A stretch of DNA of 64,000 bases from Hymenobacter sp. BRD67 (GTDB lineage Bacteria > Bacteroidota > Bacteroidia > Cytophagales > Hymenobacteraceae): contig NZ_CP053904.1 in the NCBI RefSeq assembly GCF_013256425.1, positions 3,844,001 through 3,908,000 of the forward strand, written 5' to 3'. The translations under genes and the position numbers were made by a program. Positions 1-8,671 of this stretch are shown here, in pieces; the stretch's first letter is position 1, and every line of letters starts with the position of its first letter. The notes under the pieces are model-generated. The model made no database searches. It was not told where the DNA came from and was given only the letters and a program-made list of their open reading frames with translations.

Positions 1-539
1 CTGGCGGGCAGGTCGGGCACAGTGCGCTCGCTCCAAATCTGGCCGTGCGGGTGCGGGTTCGAGCAGCCCATTACAAAGCCTTTGTTTTCAAATATCTGCA
101 CGTAATTAATAGCCGGGTCGGCCCCCAGCGTGCGAAACTCGTCGGTCCATACATCCACTACGCGGCGAATTTCCGCCACCGGCATCTCGGGCAGGGTCAG
201 GTCGTGGCGGGGCGAAAAGCACAGCACGCGGCAGTGCCCGGTTTCGGCCTCGGCCCGCAGCAGGCCACCTTCGGCAAACGAGCCGGGCTCTCCCGCGGGC
301 AGCAGCGCCGCGAAATCGTTATCGAACACAAACTGGTGCTCGTATGGCGGGTTTACGGCGCCGCTGGTGCGGGTATTACCGGGGCAGAGGTAGCAGGTGG
401 GGTCGTAGGCGGGGCGCACTTCCACCTCGTTCTTTTCCTGCTGGCCCTGCCAGGGGCGCTTGGCGCGGTGCGGCGATACAAGTACCCACTCATCGAGCAG
501 CGGGTTGTGGCGGCGGTGGGGCTGCGAGGCGAGGTCCAT
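1..539 (-). CDS. galT: Galactose-1-phosphate uridylyltransferase, N-terminal part (runs off the window)
   Basis: Transfers UMP from UDP-glucose to galactose-1-phosphate in the Leloir pathway, in the cytosol. About 179 N-terminal residues are present; the gene continues beyond base 1. The sequence shows a CYLCPGN segment (Cys49, Cys52), an RHD histidine near 112 and the active-site NPHPHGQIW motif with His163 and His165, matching the zinc ligands and catalytic histidine known from the E. coli enzyme (Cys52, Cys55, His115, His164, His166). The ATG at 539 gives the usual short lead ([15 protein letters not shown]). It lies 33 bp after the four-helix-bundle gene and about 400 bp after galK on the same strand, so a galK-(four-helix)-galT operon is likely. 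Confidence 0.95.
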   Translation of the reverse strand, partial: MDLASQPHRRHNPLLDEWVLVSPHRAKRPWQGQQEKNEVEVRPAYDPTCYLCPGNTRTSGAVNPPYEHQFVFDNDFAALLPAGEPGSFAEGGLLRAEAETGHCRVLCFSPRHDLTLPEMPVAEIRRVVDVWTDEFRTLGADPAINYVQIFENKGFVMGCSNPHPHGQIWSERTVPDLPA

Positions 540-572
540 AGGGGTAATGGTTAATTTTTTAGCGATTAATGG

Positions 573-950
573 TTAATGTCTGCTGACCGTCTTGGCAGTT
601 TTGAGGGAGCTGATGAGCAGCTTTAGCAACTCGGTGGCGTCGGCGCGCAGGCTTTGCGCTTGTGGTGGCGTGAGGTAATCAGTAGCTTCAAGTAGCTCAA
701 GCCAGTAAAGCGCTTCGTTTATTTCCTTCTGGGCAATGGCCAGCTTGTGAATAAAGTCAGCTTTAGATTCGGCATGTTCAGCTTCGCGTATCATGGCTCC
801 TACGCTGGTGCCACACCGTAGCAGCTGCTTAGCAAGCACATATTCTCGCTTTGCCGTCGTCAGGTGCTGATGCACACCCACGACTCGCACCGCAAAACGA
901 AAGCTCTTGTTCCGAAGGATATTTTCTTTAGGCCCCGGACAATTAACCAT
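573..950 (-). CDS. Four-helix-bundle protein of the 23S rRNA intervening-sequence (S23/IVP) family
   Basis: About 125 residues, almost wholly helical, resembling the TIGR02436 four-helix-bundle proteins first seen encoded in 23S rRNA intervening sequences and structurally related to the Avd protein of diversity-generating retroelements. Typical features are the opening RNKSFRFAVRVV helix, a GTSVGAMIREAEHAES turn-helix and a closing leucine-rich helix. The first ATG is at 971, but the in-frame ATG at 950 (MVNCPGPKENI) is nearer the family start and overlaps the galK stop by only 8 bp, so I prefer it. The gene sits between galK and galT on the same strand. Its function is unknown; no reverse transcriptase or variable repeat is nearby, so an Avd role is not supported here. 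Confidence 0.8.
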   Translation of the reverse strand: MVNCPGPKENILRNKSFRFAVRVVGVHQHLTTAKREYVLAKQLLRCGTSVGAMIREAEHAESKADFIHKLAIAQKEINEALYWLELLEATDYLTPPQAQSLRADATELLKLLISSLKTAKTVSRH

Positions 951-2109
951 TAAAAAGCTCGCCCACGCCATCGGCGAGGTTTGTCACGTACGTATCCAGC
1001 TTCCGGCCTGCTTTCTCCTGGTAGCCGTTGGTCATGAAAGCGATAAACTTATCGACCTCAGTGGCAGCCACCAGGTTGAGGGTGCAGCCGCCGAAGCCAC
1101 CGCCCATCATACGGGCTCCGTAGCAGCCGGGCGCGTGGCGGGCCAGCTCTTCGAGCACATCGAGCTCGGCGCAGCTCACCTGGTAGAGGTCGCGCAGGCC
1201 GGCGTGGCTGGCGTAAAGCAGCTCGCCTACCTCCGACAGCGGCTTGCCTTCCACCAGGCGGGCGGTGAGGGTTTGTACGCGCTGGTTTTCCTCCACCACG
1301 TAGCGGCAGCGCTTTTCAACTACTTCGCCCAGCTCGGCTTTGGCAGCTTCAATGTCGGGTAGGGTCGCGTCGCGCAGCGACTTGATGGCCGGATTGTGCT
1401 TTTGCAATATCGCCACGCCCCTGGCGCACTCCTGGCGGCGGGTGTTGTACTCCGAGTCGCCGAGCGCGTGCTTTACGCCCGAATTACAGAGCACCAGCCG
1501 CGCATGGGTGGTATCGAGCGGAAAATAAGCATATTCGAGCGAGCGGCAGTCGAGCTCCACTACGTGCCCGGCGCGGCCAAACAAGCTGGCAAACTGGTCC
1601 ATGAGTCCGCACATTACCTTGGCGTACTCATGCTCGGCGGTTTGCGAGAGGTGGGCCAGCGTCATGGTATCCAGGCCCAGGTGCAGCAGCTGGTTCAGGC
1701 CCCAGGCGATGCCGCACTCGGCTGCGGCCGACGACGACAGGCCGGCCCCGCTCGGGATATCGCCGCCAAAGGCACAGTCGAAGCCGGGCACCGACACGCC
1801 CCGCTTCAGCAGCCCCGCCACTACGCCCAGCTGGTAGTTGGCCCAGTGCCCGCCGGGTAGCGGCGCAACGTCGGCCACTGCTACCTCGTAGCTGGCATCG
1901 AAGTCGAGCGCCCGCAGCCGAATCCGGTCGGTGCCGGTAAGGCGCAGCGCGAAGCGGATTTCCTTATCAATGGCCGCCGGCAGAACCAGCCCATCGTTGT
2001 AGTCGGTGTGCTCCCCGATGAGGTTGATGCGGCCGGGCGCGCGCAGCACCAGGGCCGGTGCCGCGCCAAAGTGCCGCGCGAAGGCGGTGGAAAGAGTGGA
2101 GTAGTTCAT
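943..2109 (-). CDS. galK: Galactokinase
   Basis: Phosphorylates galactose to galactose-1-phosphate with ATP, feeding galT next door. The 388-residue product has the galactokinase signature PGRINLIGEHTDY at residues 25-37, the GHMP-kinase ATP loop (IPSGAGLSSSAA, around 115-127) and the C-terminal GHMP motif (GARMMGGGFGGCTL, around 330). The open frame reaches 2148, but the ATG at 2109 (MNYSTLSTAFARHFG) gives the normal family start. Its 3' end overlaps the four-helix-bundle gene by 8 bp, which suggests translational coupling in the gal operon. Confidence 0.96.
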   Translation of the reverse strand: MNYSTLSTAFARHFGAAPALVLRAPGRINLIGEHTDYNDGLVLPAAIDKEIRFALRLTGTDRIRLRALDFDASYEVAVADVAPLPGGHWANYQLGVVAGLLKRGVSVPGFDCAFGGDIPSGAGLSSSAAAECGIAWGLNQLLHLGLDTMTLAHLSQTAEHEYAKVMCGLMDQFASLFGRAGHVVELDCRSLEYAYFPLDTTHARLVLCNSGVKHALGDSEYNTRRQECARGVAILQKHNPAIKSLRDATLPDIEAAKAELGEVVEKRCRYVVEENQRVQTLTARLVEGKPLSEVGELLYASHAGLRDLYQVSCAELDVLEELARHAPGCYGARMMGGGFGGCTLNLVAATEVDKFIAFMTNGYQEKAGRKLDTYVTNLADGVGELFNG

Positions 2110-2265
2110 ATCGGTGCAAAAGTGCGACAAAAGTGCAAGTTGCCTCACCGGTTTTACGCACCCGCGCCCACCTCGGCCAACCTTTTTTAGCCCAATCTAG
2201 TAAAGCCAGCCATAAGCCGGGCAGGTCGCCAGGCGCGCTATATCTTTCACCTTGTGCTTGTTTCC

Positions 2266-2454
2266 ATGACTACTTCACGTCTTTCTCTGCTGTTTGTTTT
2301 TGCCATGCTGGCCTCTACGCTCACGGGCTGCCAGATTGCCGGCGATATCTTTAAAGGTGGCATGTGGATTGGCGCCATCGGCGTCTTTATCGTGGTCGCC
2401 ATCATCTGGTGGCTGGTTAGCAAAATGGGCGGCGGCAACAATACCCCGAGCTAA
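2266..2454 (+). CDS. Small membrane-anchored lipoprotein-like protein
   Basis: Sixty-two residues from the ATG at 2266 (MTTSRLSLLF); an earlier in-frame ATG at 2254 would add four residues. An N-terminal hydrophobic signal ends in a lipobox-like LTGC, followed by a short GDIFKGG stretch, a second hydrophobic segment (GAIGVFIVVAIIWWLV) and a short polar tail. Similar tiny proteins are common in Bacteroidota and have no assigned function; some databases mislabel them as phosphatidate cytidylyltransferase. A strong hairpin terminator follows directly. A sequence TATCTTTC just upstream resembles the Bacteroidota -7 element. Confidence 0.75.
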   Translation: MTTSRLSLLFVFAMLASTLTGCQIAGDIFKGGMWIGAIGVFIVVAIIWWLVSKMGGGNNTPS

Positions 2455-2463
2455 CTGCCCGGC

Positions 2464-2519
2464 CCTCTTCAGCAAAAAAGCGCGGCTCCCTTGGGAGCCG
2501 CGCTTTTTTGCTGAAGAGG
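2464..2519. terminator. Bidirectional terminator, 27-bp perfect hairpin
   Basis: Two perfectly complementary 27-base arms (2464-2490 and 2493-2519) separated by only TT. Each stem contains an A-run or T-run, so it can stop transcription from both the small lipoprotein gene (+) and the convergent hydroxylase gene (-). Confidence 0.9.
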
Positions 2520-2545
2520 CTTTTAATATAGAGAATCGGTAATAT

Positions 2546-3208
2546 TTAGGCCTGTTCCGACCTTTTGGTCGGCATGGTTCCGATGATGTGGTCCCAGAGC
2601 GTGCTGCTTACGCCGAAGGCAATCTCATCCTGGCGGTAGTGGTGCTGGGCATGGTGCGTCCACCACACCTTGAGGAAGTTCTTCGGGGGTGCGTATACGT
2701 GAATGGCGTAGTGCACAAACAGATACAGCGCATAGCCAAATGTGAAGCCGGCCAGAATGCCAAAGGCCCAGGTGCCGAAGACAACCCGGAAAATAAAGAA
2801 CAGCAGCGAGGCTACGAACACCGTAATAATGGGCGGCATGGCCAGGCGGGTTTCATCTTTGGGGTACTCGTGGTGCACACCGTGCATGGTATACTGAAAC
2901 TTGGCCCGCCCCGGCGTGGTGGCCGGGATGTGGTACACGTAGCGGTGCACCAGGTACTCAACGAAGCTGAATAGAAACCAGCCGCCCAGAAACAGTCCCA
3001 GCGCCGACACGCCCGACAGAAAGCCGTGGGTGAAGCCGTAGTACAGGCTGATAAGCGCCGTCAGAACGAAAATACTGACCGGCAGCGCGATGTGGGTGTG
3101 CGACAGCCGCTCCAGCACCGGGTTTTTAAACAGTTGAGCCGAGCCTTTATGCTTGGGCCGAACCGGCGCAGCAGCCGGCGTAGCGGGCCGGTCGGTAACA
3201 GTGTTCAT
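2546..3208 (-). CDS. Fatty acid hydroxylase / sterol desaturase family membrane protein
   Basis: A 220-residue di-iron membrane enzyme of the FA_hydroxylase superfamily, probably 2-hydroxylating fatty acids of sphingolipids or related lipids, which Bacteroidota make. Visible histidine boxes are HRYVYH (88-93), HGVHHEYP (109-116), a single HYAIH and HHAQHHYR near the C-terminus, interleaved with four hydrophobic segments. The short spacing and HGVHHEYPKDE wording match fatty acid 2-hydroxylases rather than plant-type sterol desaturases. The start at 3208 (MNTVTDRPA) is preferred over 3241 because a TAnnTTTG promoter element lies at 3246-3253. Confidence 0.88.
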   Translation of the reverse strand: MNTVTDRPATPAAAPVRPKHKGSAQLFKNPVLERLSHTHIALPVSIFVLTALISLYYGFTHGFLSGVSALGLFLGGWFLFSFVEYLVHRYVYHIPATTPGRAKFQYTMHGVHHEYPKDETRLAMPPIITVFVASLLFFIFRVVFGTWAFGILAGFTFGYALYLFVHYAIHVYAPPKNFLKVWWTHHAQHHYRQDEIAFGVSSTLWDHIIGTMPTKRSEQA

Positions 3209-3245
3209 CTCCATACGAAAGCGACTAATATCAGATAACAAGCAG

Positions 3246-3253
3246 CAAATTTA
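3246..3253 (-). promoter_or_regulatory. TAnnTTTG -7 element for the fatty acid hydroxylase gene
   Basis: TAAATTTG on the minus strand, 38 bp upstream of the 3208 ATG; it overlaps the aroK stop codon. No clear TTG at -33. Confidence 0.45.
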
Positions 3254-3814
3254 CGCCCTGTCGGGCGTTTGAGTTGGGCCGGGTACGAAGCCGGCCTGGG
3301 CCAGCGCCGCCGCAATAGTGGCCGCAGTGGCCACGCCGGCCAGGCGCAGATGCGCCTGGTCGTAAAACCGCTCGCGGGCCGCCAGGGTTCGCTGCAGGTG
3401 CGCAAAAAGCGCATCGCTCGGCGTTTGGGCGGGCTGAAGCGCCGCCGCCAGCAGTGGGCGGCGGTTGCTGCTGCCGGCCAGGCGGCGCACCAGCTCGGCC
3501 AGCGGTACATCGAGCCAGAGCAAAAAGCCGCTGCTGCGCAGCACCGCTACATTGTCGTGAAAGCAGGGCGTGCCGCCGCCCGTAGCCACTACCAGGGCCT
3601 CGGGCCGGGCCGCCACGGCCCGCAGGGCCGCTGCTTCGCGCTCGCGAAAGCCAGCCTCGCCTTCGGCCTCAAAGATGGCCGGTATCGACTGGCCGGCGTC
3701 TGCCACAATTGCGGCGTCGAGGTCCAGAAAGCCCCGGCCGTAGCGGGCGGCCAGCTGGCGGCCCAGCGTAGTTTTGCCCGAGCCCGGCAAGCCGATGAGG
3801 TAAAGGTGGTGCAT
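3251..3814 (-). CDS. aroK: Shikimate kinase
   Basis: Phosphorylates shikimate at the 3-hydroxyl in aromatic amino acid synthesis. The 187-residue protein opens with the Walker A loop GLPGSGKTT (8-16), followed by the shikimate-binding DLD motif (FLDLDAAI), an FREREAAAL helix and the ATGGGT motif near residue 78. Length and motif order fit AroK. It is transcribed with the upstream ABC permease gene (6 bp apart), although no functional link is evident. Confidence 0.95.
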   Translation of the reverse strand: MHHLYLIGLPGSGKTTLGRQLAARYGRGFLDLDAAIVADAGQSIPAIFEAEGEAGFREREAAALRAVAARPEALVVATGGGTPCFHDNVAVLRSSGFLLWLDVPLAELVRRLAGSSNRRPLLAAALQPAQTPSDALFAHLQRTLAARERFYDQAHLRLAGVATAATIAAALAQAGFVPGPTQTPDRA

Positions 3815-3820
3815 GCTTGT

Positions 3821-4882
3821 TTAATTGATTCTAACGCGCGGGTCGAGCAGCGCATAGAGCATATCGACGGCGATATTGACCAGCACGAAGATGGCGGCCA
3901 CGAACAAGGTAGCGCCCATCACCACCGGAAAATCGAGGTTTTCGACGGCACGTAAGGTGGTAGTGCCCAAGCCTTTCCAGTTGAAGATATATTCGATGAA
4001 AAAGGCCCCCGCCATGAGCGAGGCCAGCCAGCCCGACACGGCCGTTACCACGGGGTTAAGGGCGTTGCGCAGGGCGTGGCGCCACACCGTGCGGCCGGGG
4101 CTCAGACCCTTGGCGCGGGCCGTGCGAATATAGTCCTGGCTTAATACATCGAGCATGCTGGAGCGCGTGAGCTGCATAATGATAGCCAGCGGCCGCACGC
4201 CCAGGGCAATGGCCGGCAGCAGCAGGTTGCGCAGCACCAGGTGGCGCTCGGCCGTAAACGGGTCAGTTTCGTAGAGCTGGCCGGTCAGGCTCAGGCCGGT
4301 CCAGTGGCTCCAGTAAAAGCCGAAGCTGACCGCGATAAGAATAGCCGCCACAAACGAGGGTACCGAAATACCCAGTACCGAAGTAGTAACCAGGGTGCGG
4401 TCGAGCCACGACTGCGGCCGCAGCGCGGCCGCCACGCCCAGCCCGATGCCGCCCACGGCTGCCAGCACCATCGCCGCCACGGCCAGCCACAGCGTGCCCG
4501 GAAAGCGGTCGAGCAAGAGCGAAAGCACGTCCTGGTTGCTCTGAAACGAGCGCCGCAGGTAAGGCCACTTCAGCACGAGGGCGCGCTGCCGGCCCAGCGG
4601 CAGCAGCGCCACGCCGCCGTAGCGTGCCACCCCGGCCGAGTCGCGCCGGTGCACGCCCAGCGGCGAAGCATCGTTGAGGTAGCCGAGCAGACGCGCCGGT
4701 AGCGGCTGGTCGAGGCCGAGGTCGGCCGAAATGGCGGCTTTGGTGGCTACATCCGAGCGCTGGCCGGCTAGTAGGGCGGCCGGGTCGCCGGGCAGCACAT
4801 TAAACAGAAAAAAAACCGTAGTGGCCACGCCCACCAGCACGAGCAGGCCCTGACCCAGGCGGCGCAGAAGAAAGGAGAGCAT
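3821..4882 (-). CDS. ABC transporter permease, DppB/OppB type
   Basis: Inner-membrane permease of a peptide/nickel-type ABC importer. The 353-residue chain has the N-terminal MLSFLLRRLGQGLLVLVG helix typical of DppB proteins, a periplasmic loop, then five hydrophobic segments and the EAA cytoplasmic loop (DYIRTARAKGL..TVWRHALRNA) that contacts the ATPase. The ATG at 4882 was chosen over 4957 because it gives the canonical start and the upstream 75 bases are part of a palindromic repeat. No ATPase, second permease or binding protein is adjacent, which is common for this gene in the phylum. Confidence 0.9.
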   Translation of the reverse strand: MLSFLLRRLGQGLLVLVGVATTVFFLFNVLPGDPAALLAGQRSDVATKAAISADLGLDQPLPARLLGYLNDASPLGVHRRDSAGVARYGGVALLPLGRQRALVLKWPYLRRSFQSNQDVLSLLLDRFPGTLWLAVAAMVLAAVGGIGLGVAAALRPQSWLDRTLVTTSVLGISVPSFVAAILIAVSFGFYWSHWTGLSLTGQLYETDPFTAERHLVLRNLLLPAIALGVRPLAIIMQLTRSSMLDVLSQDYIRTARAKGLSPGRTVWRHALRNALNPVVTAVSGWLASLMAGAFFIEYIFNWKGLGTTTLRAVENLDFPVVMGATLFVAAIFVLVNIAVDMLYALLDPRVRIN

Positions 4883-4892
4883 GGTTGGTAAC

Positions 4893-4986
4893 GTAGCGCG
4901 GACTCTGCGAGTCCGCGCGTGAGGAGGGTAGAGCGGGAGCGGGAGTGCCGATAACACAACGCGCGGACTCGCAGAGTCCGTGCTAC
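4893..4986. repeat. Paired-hairpin (BIME-like) repeat, family A copy 1
   Basis: Two 28-base arms, 4893-4920 and 4959-4986, are inverted copies with one mismatch. Each arm is itself a palindrome (GCGGACTC-TGC-GAGTCCGC), so the element is two REP-like hairpins head to head. It lies between the stop of the DoxX gene and the start of the permease gene. A second copy is at 62929-63006. Confidence 0.9.
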
Positions 4987-4989
4987 AGC

Positions 4990-6132
4990 TTACTGAAGCG
5001 CTTTCTCGACCTGGTAGAGCGCCGGAATATCGTGGTAATGGTATTTAGCTACGATGGTGCCGTTGTGCAGTACCAGCAGGCCCGGGTTGGCACGGATGAC
5101 GGACTTAAGCACCGTGGCATCGGCAAAGTAGAAGGGTGTGGCCAGGTTTACATCGTGCCGGAAGGAATCGAACTTGCCGGCCGCCGTGCTCGTGATGGTG
5201 AGTACGTCGATGTGCTTGCGCGATTGAGCGGCTGCGGCAAACAGCTTGTTGAACTGCTCAAAGCGCTCGCGGTCAGTCTTGTTGGTGTTTTGTACAATGA
5301 GAATGAGCTTGTTGCCGGTCAGCACCTGCTTGGTTACATCGTTGCCGTCGGGGTCGGAGATGACAAAGTCGGTAATGGCGGGCGTTGAGGTTTGCGGATT
5401 GAGCACCGTCATGCTCTTGTACTTCCAGGTCGAGTCGGTCGGAAACTGCTCGGTTTCGAGCGTTTTGCCGCCGCGCTCAAAGGTGTAGCGGTAGCGCGGC
5501 GCCTCCGCAGGCTTCATGAGCTGCGGAATGTTGTTGCCAACTTTATAAGGCAGAAAGTCGAAATACGGCAGGTGCCCGAGCGCCCGCACGCCAATGCCGA
5601 TAGCCAGGGCGCTGGCAAAGGTCATGGCCATGAGGGCGGGCATGCCGCGCAGAAACGAATGGCGCAAGTGCTTCTGGTTGAAGAATACCACTGCCCACAA
5701 TACCAGCAGCAGTAGGTCTTTGAAAAACGACGTCCAGGGCTTGAGCTTGATAAAATCGCCGAAGCAGCCGCAGTCGGTTACCTTATTAAAAGCGGCCGAA
5801 TAAAACGTCAGAAACGCGAAAAACACGAGCAGGGCCAGCAGCGCATACAGCGTTTGGCGCAGGTACCAGCGCAGCAGCAGCGCCGTGCCCAGTATCACTT
5901 CGAGCGAGCTGAGGGCTATGCTCAGGAAGCGGCTGGCATCGTGCAGGTAGTGGAAAAGCCAGCTAAGCGCGGGCACATCGCCGGAGAATACCTCGAAGTA
6001 TTCTTCGAGCTTGTAGGCCGTGCCCACCGGGTCGTTGAGCTTGATAAGGCCCGAGAAAATAAACAAAATGCCCAGCAGCCCCCAGCACAGGCGGGTAACT
6101 TGGCGCATCGGCGTTGGCAGCGAAATCTTCAT
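4990..6132 (-). CDS. BT_3928-family DoxX/MauE-like membrane protein with thioredoxin-like C-terminus
   Basis: A 380-residue protein of the Bacteroidota BT_3928 family. The N-terminal half has four to five membrane segments of DoxX/MauE type (ILFIFSGLIKLNDPVGTAYK is diagnostic), with a CGCFGD dicysteine motif near residue 124 facing the periplasm. After a further helix the C-terminal 180 residues form an alpha/beta domain (LILIVQNTNKTDRERFEQFNKL..GLLVLHNGTIVAKYH) resembling a thioredoxin fold that lacks a CxxC. A role in thiol-disulfide or redox chemistry at the membrane is inferred. DUF1599 lies just upstream on the same strand, a conserved arrangement. Confidence 0.88.
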   Translation of the reverse strand: MKISLPTPMRQVTRLCWGLLGILFIFSGLIKLNDPVGTAYKLEEYFEVFSGDVPALSWLFHYLHDASRFLSIALSSLEVILGTALLLRWYLRQTLYALLALLVFFAFLTFYSAAFNKVTDCGCFGDFIKLKPWTSFFKDLLLLVLWAVVFFNQKHLRHSFLRGMPALMAMTFASALAIGIGVRALGHLPYFDFLPYKVGNNIPQLMKPAEAPRYRYTFERGGKTLETEQFPTDSTWKYKSMTVLNPQTSTPAITDFVISDPDGNDVTKQVLTGNKLILIVQNTNKTDRERFEQFNKLFAAAAQSRKHIDVLTITSTAAGKFDSFRHDVNLATPFYFADATVLKSVIRANPGLLVLHNGTIVAKYHYHDIPALYQVEKALQ

Positions 6133-6167
6133 AGCGTTAAAACAAAGGTCATGAGGCCCCGGGCCCC

Positions 6168-6731
6168 TTACGCGGGAGCGTCGGTGCGGGCTGCTTCGCC
6201 GCGCAAAATGAGGGCAAACACAGCGTAGTTGAGCATGTCGCGGTAGCCGCCTTCCACACTTTCGCTTACCAAGGCCGCTCCGCCAATATTTTCGAGCTGC
6301 TTGATGCGGTGCAGTTTCATCAGAATGAGGTCGGTAATACTGCTCACGCGCATTTGCCGCCAGGCCTCACCATAGTCGTGGTTTTTGGCCAGCAGCAGCT
6401 CGCGGTTCAGGGTATTTTCGTGGTCGTACGCAGCGGCAACCTGCGCAGGGGGTAAGTCCAGGGGCGCCTCGGCGGGCAGGCGCAGCTGCATCAGTGCAAT
6501 GAGACAGTAGTTGATGATGGCAACAAACTCCTCGTCGATGCCGTCGGCAATCTTTTGCGTACCTGCTTCCTGAATCGTGCGGATGCGGTTGGCCTTGATA
6601 AAAATCTGGTCCGTGACCGACGGCAGGCGCAGGATGCGCCACGCCGTGCCATAGTCGTGGGTCTTGGCCAGAAACAGCTCGCGGCAGCGGCTCAGAATCA
6701 GGTCGTAGTGCGCGGAGGTAGTTAAAGGCAT
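6168..6731 (-). CDS. DUF1599 domain protein
   Basis: A 187-residue cytosolic protein of DUF1599, widespread in Bacteroidota and of unknown function. It carries a clear internal duplication: LFLAKTHDYGTAWRILR..SVTDQIFIKANRI in the first half and LLLAKNHDYGEAWRQMR..SITDLILMKLHRI in the second. The repeated HDYG..WR motif resembles nucleotide-handling all-alpha folds, but this is only a guess. It is divergent from folP and in line with the DoxX-like gene. Confidence 0.88.
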   Translation of the reverse strand: MPLTTSAHYDLILSRCRELFLAKTHDYGTAWRILRLPSVTDQIFIKANRIRTIQEAGTQKIADGIDEEFVAIINYCLIALMQLRLPAEAPLDLPPAQVAAAYDHENTLNRELLLAKNHDYGEAWRQMRVSSITDLILMKLHRIKQLENIGGAALVSESVEGGYRDMLNYAVFALILRGEAARTDAPA

Positions 6732-6863
6732 AAGCTTCGGCTGGGGCGAAGGCAGTTAGGCACAAGCTACTGCCTGTGCAAAGTGGAAACCTCCGCAAGT
6801 TCGCCCGTAAAGCCGGATATTTAACCCCTCGCTCTCGCTGCCCTGCCTACCCACCCCGCGCCT

Positions 6864-7741
6864 ATGTTGCTGCAAAACGCACTGCCCCAGCAGTTCACTG
6901 CTACGCTGAAGAGTCCTCACGGCCGCCTGCTCGACCTGCGCCAGCCCCAGGTGATGGGTATTCTCAACGTAACGCCCGACTCATTCTACCCCGGCTCCCG
7001 GCTGGGGGCTGGCTCGGAGGCGGCACTACTACACCGCGCTGAGGCAATGCTGGCGGCCGGCGCCGCCGCTCTCGATGTGGGCGGCTACAGCTCGCGGCCG
7101 GGCGCCGACGACATCAGCCCCGACGAAGAAAAAAGCCGCCTGCTGCCCGCGGTAGCGGCCCTGCGGCGCGAGTTTCCGCAGGCTTTTATCAGCGTCGATA
7201 CCTTCCGGGCCGCAGTGGCCGCCGAGGCCGTAGCCACCGGCGCCGACCTGATAAATGACATTGGCGGCGGCACCCTCGATGCCGGGATGCTGCCCACCGT
7301 GGCGCGCCTGCGGGTGCCCTACTGCCTTATGCACCTGAAGGGCACGCCCCAAACCATGCGCAGCCTGGCGCACTACGAAGACGACCTGGTGCTGACGCTG
7401 CTGCGCTTTTTCCGCGACCAGCTCGCGGCCCTGCGCCAAGCGGCCAATGGCCAGCCCCTGCCCGATGTCCTGCTCGACCCCGGCTTCGGCTTTGCCAAAA
7501 CGCCGGCCCACAACCACGAGCTGCTGCGCCGCCTGCCCGAGCTGCACCACCTGGGCTACGGCCTACTGGTGGGCCTCTCGCGCAAGGCCATGGTGTATAA
7601 GCCGCTGGGCCTCGGCCCGAAGCGGCTCTCAATGGCACTACCGCCCTGCACGTGCTGGCCCTGCAGGGCGGGGCCCGGCTGCTGCGCGTGCACGACGTGC
7701 CCGAGGCGCGGCAAACCATTGCGCTGGTACTGGGAGCGTAA
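6864..7741 (+). CDS. folP: Dihydropteroate synthase (one frameshift near 7616)
   Basis: Condenses p-aminobenzoate with dihydropterin pyrophosphate in folate synthesis. Motifs in order: VMGILNVTPDSF (about 32-43), DVGGYSSRPGA, ADLINDIGGG, DPGFGFAKT and GLSRKAMV. The open frame is lost at the CCC run 7616-7618; adding one C restores GLGPEAALNGTTALHVLALQ and a normal C-terminus ending at the TAA at 7741, giving 292 residues. The shift is best read as an assembly error. cdaA follows within about 130 bp on the same strand, a gene order conserved in Bacteroidota. Confidence 0.93.
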
Positions 7742-7808
7742 GGCAGCGAAAACAAAAAGCAGCAAGAGAAGCAGTAAAATGAACATGCGCTTTCTTTAGC
7801 AGGCGCGA

Positions 7809-7816
7809 TACTTTTG
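7809..7816 (+). promoter_or_regulatory. TAnnTTTG -7 element upstream of cdaA
   Basis: TACTTTTG, 50 bp upstream of the likely cdaA start and 68 bp after the folP stop, so cdaA may have its own promoter. Confidence 0.4.
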
Positions 7817-7865
7817 CGGAAACTCCTCCCGCCTCTCTGCTCCTTTCATCTCTTAGCTGCGATAC

Positions 7866-8671
7866 TTGTCCCTTCCTTTTCCCCTTTATTTTTTACACGT
7901 AGGGCTGGCCGACGTGGCCGACGTGCTGCTCGTGACCTGGATGCTGTACCAGCTCTACAAGCTGCTGCGCGGCTCGGTGGCGCTCAATGTCGCGCTCGGG
8001 CTGCTGAGTCTGTACCTGGTGTACCTGGTGGTGAGCGCGTTGGGCCTGGGTTTGCTGACGGCTATTCTGGGGCAGTTTATGAGCGTGGGCGTGCTGGCCA
8101 GCATTATTTTATTTCAGCAGGAAATCCGGCGGTTTCTGCTTAATGTGGGGAAAGTGGCGCTGGAAGGCGGCGGCCCGCTGGGCTGGTGGCGACGGCCCAG
8201 CGGCCAGCCCACCGGGGCACCCGGCGTGGCCGCCTTTGTAGAGGCCGCCAAAAGCCTGGCCGGTAAGGAAACCGGCGCCCTCATCTGCTTCACGCTCACT
8301 TCCGACCTCAGCGCCTATGCCGAATCGGGCGACCGCCTCGATGCGGAGGCCAGCAAGCGCTTGCTACTGGCTATATTCAATAAAACCTCCCCCTGCACGA
8401 TGGGGCCGTGATAGTAGCGCAAGGCCGGCTGGTAGCGGCCCGCTGCATATTGCCCGTGAGCCAGAACCCCGAGGTGCCCGCCGCGCTGGGACTGCGCCAC
8501 CGCGCCGCCCTGGGGCTTACCGAAGCCACCGACGCCGTGGTGCTCGTCGTGAGCGAAGAAACCGGCCAGATGAGCCTTGTGCGCCACGGCGAAATATACC
8601 GGGGCCTGACTGCTGCCGAGCTCAAGGCCCGCCTGCAAGAGTGGCTGCTGGCCGCTCCCCAGCCGGCTTAG
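7866..8671 (+). CDS. cdaA: Diadenylate cyclase (one frameshift near 8391)
   Basis: Makes the second messenger c-di-AMP from two ATP at the membrane. Three N-terminal hydrophobic helices (DVLLVTWMLYQLYKLLRG opens the first) precede the DisA_N catalytic domain with the DGA motif (LHDGAVIV) and the RHR motif (LRHRAALGLTEATDA). Both motifs are intact. The frame breaks at a C5 run near 8389-8393; one added C joins NKTSP to LHDGAVIV and gives 268 residues. The start is uncertain: the TTG at 7866 gives the family-like beginning and no ATG fits. It ends TTAG-to-TTAG with the convergent STAS-like gene. Confidence 0.92.

Noticed and set aside
573-950. Diversity-generating retroelement, suggested by the Avd-like four-helix bundle
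   Set aside because: No reverse transcriptase, template repeat or variable repeat is nearby.
4893-4986. Insertion sequence ends
   Set aside because: The inverted arms enclose only 38 bp with no transposase; paired REP-like hairpins fit better.
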